A stretch of 64,000 nucleotides of DNA from Plasticicumulans lactativorans (lineage in GTDB: Bacteria > Pseudomonadota > Gammaproteobacteria > Competibacterales > Competibacteraceae): contig NZ_SLWY01000006.1 of NCBI RefSeq assembly GCF_004341245.1, forward strand, positions 62,001-126,000, written 5' to 3'. Of this stretch, positions 63,495 to 64,000 are shown piece by piece (the stretch's first letter is position 1; every line of letters begins with the position of its first letter). The translations under genes and the position numbers were made by a program. Below the pieces are notes generated by a model. It did no database searches, was not told where the DNA came from, and worked only from the letters and a program-made list of their open reading frames with translations.

Positions 63495-64000
63495 TCAGCC
63501 GGCGTGCAGTTCGTTGACGAGCGGCTCGCCGCGCTCGAAGGCGCTGGCGCTCGCCAGCGTGGTCGCGCAGATCGTGCCGATCGCCTCGCGGGTGAAGAAG
63601 CCCTGGTGGCCGGTGACGATCACGTTCGGGAACGCCACCAGCCGCTGCAGCACGTCGTCGGCGATGATCGACGACGACAGGTCGCGGAAGAACACCCCCG
63701 CCTCCTGCTCGTAGACGTCGATCCCGAGCCCGCCGAGCTGGCCGCTCTTCAGTGCCCCGATCGCCGCCTCGGTGTCGAGCAGCCCGCCGCGGCTGGTGTT
63801 GATCACCAGCGCGCCGCGCTTCATCCGCGCCAGCGTGTCGGCGTTGATGATGCGGCGCGTCTCGGGGGTCAGCGGGCAGTGCAGCGAGATCACGTCGGCG
63901 CGATCGATGATCTCGTCGAGCCCGGCGTAGCGCCCGCCGAGCGCCTCGAATTCGGCGTTCGGGTAGGCGTCGTAGCCGAGCAGCTCGCAGCCGAAGCCGG
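63495..64000 (-). CDS. ldhA: D-lactate dehydrogenase (LdhA-type), 3' part only
   Basis: The frame enters from the right edge of the window; about 168 C-terminal residues are visible. GCELLGYDAYPN is the end of the NAD-binding fold's second strand. HCPLTPETRRIINADTLARM and VINTSRGGLLDTEAAI follow, then the catalytic His in VTGHQGFFTREA. The EAGVFFRDLSSSIIADDV segment matches fermentative LdhA closely. It reduces pyruvate to D-lactate with NADH. Convergent with the carbonic anhydrase-like gene. Confidence 0.9.
   Translation of the reverse strand, partial: GFGCELLGYDAYPNAEFEALGGRYAGLDEIIDRADVISLHCPLTPETRRIINADTLARMKRGALVINTSRGGLLDTEAAIGALKSGQLGGLGIDVYEQEAGVFFRDLSSSIIADDVLQRLVAFPNVIVTGHQGFFTREAIGTICATTLASASAFERGEPLVNELHAG

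Overview
The window is a 64 kb piece of a GC-rich bacterial chromosome. Gene content and order (a complete Tol-Pal block, ruvC-ruvA-ruvB, a glrK/qseG/glrR-like trio, a polyol ABC operon, a Dpp-type peptide transporter and TctAB) fit a betaproteobacterium, most likely of the Rhodocyclales (Azoarcus/Thauera type). That placement is inferred from proteins read by eye, not from a database search.

Layout. 1-7 kb: the 3' end of a lipase-like gene, yebC, ruvC and ruvA, a TusA-like gene on the opposite strand, ruvB, then a sensor kinase / lipoprotein / sigma-54 activator trio. 7-12.4 kb: tolQ-tolR-tolA-tolB-pal-cpoB and tRNA-Lys(TTT) with its own promoter and terminator. 12.4-13.2 kb: non-coding. 13.2-25.7 kb: one long polyol catabolic operon comprising an ABC importer (binding protein, two permeases, ATPase), a HAD phosphatase, a polyol dehydrogenase, transketolase, transaldolase, xylulokinase and a SorC-family regulator. 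It can carry an imported sugar alcohol through a ketose to xylulose-5-phosphate and the pentose phosphate pathway.

25.7-34.2 kb: a 50-codon ArfA-like ribosome-rescue gene with a terminator inside its coding sequence, a tyrosine recombinase coupled to a KfrA-like DNA-binding protein, a PilZ protein behind dnaE, and a SpoU-family rRNA methyltransferase. 34.2-39.9 kb: a signalling module of a three-PAS histidine kinase, a single-domain receiver and a REC-GAF-GGDEF-EAL protein whose GGDEF site is degenerate. 39.9-50.5 kb: rnhB, an FAD oxidoreductase divergent from an XRE-cupin / TPP enzyme / ALDH7-like dehydrogenase / CsaA operon, rlpA, a Nudix hydrolase, a DUF192 lipoprotein and a copper-type P-type ATPase.

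50.5-52.2 kb: a visibly AT-richer accessory patch with orphan genes, strong inverted repeats and sequences resembling integron cassette boundaries. 52.3-57.8 kb: dppFDCBA on the minus strand. 58-60.6 kb: a membrane-anchored pentapeptide-repeat protein with fifteen 30-bp tandem repeats. 60.9-64 kb: tctB-tctA without tctC, a gamma-carbonic anhydrase and a partial D-lactate dehydrogenase.

The observations most worth following up are the arfA-like gene with its built-in non-stop architecture, the cassette-like patch near 50.7-51.7 kb, the ALDH7/TPP/FAD metabolic cluster and the tandem-repeat pentapeptide protein. No CRISPR array, rRNA gene or complete insertion sequence was seen.
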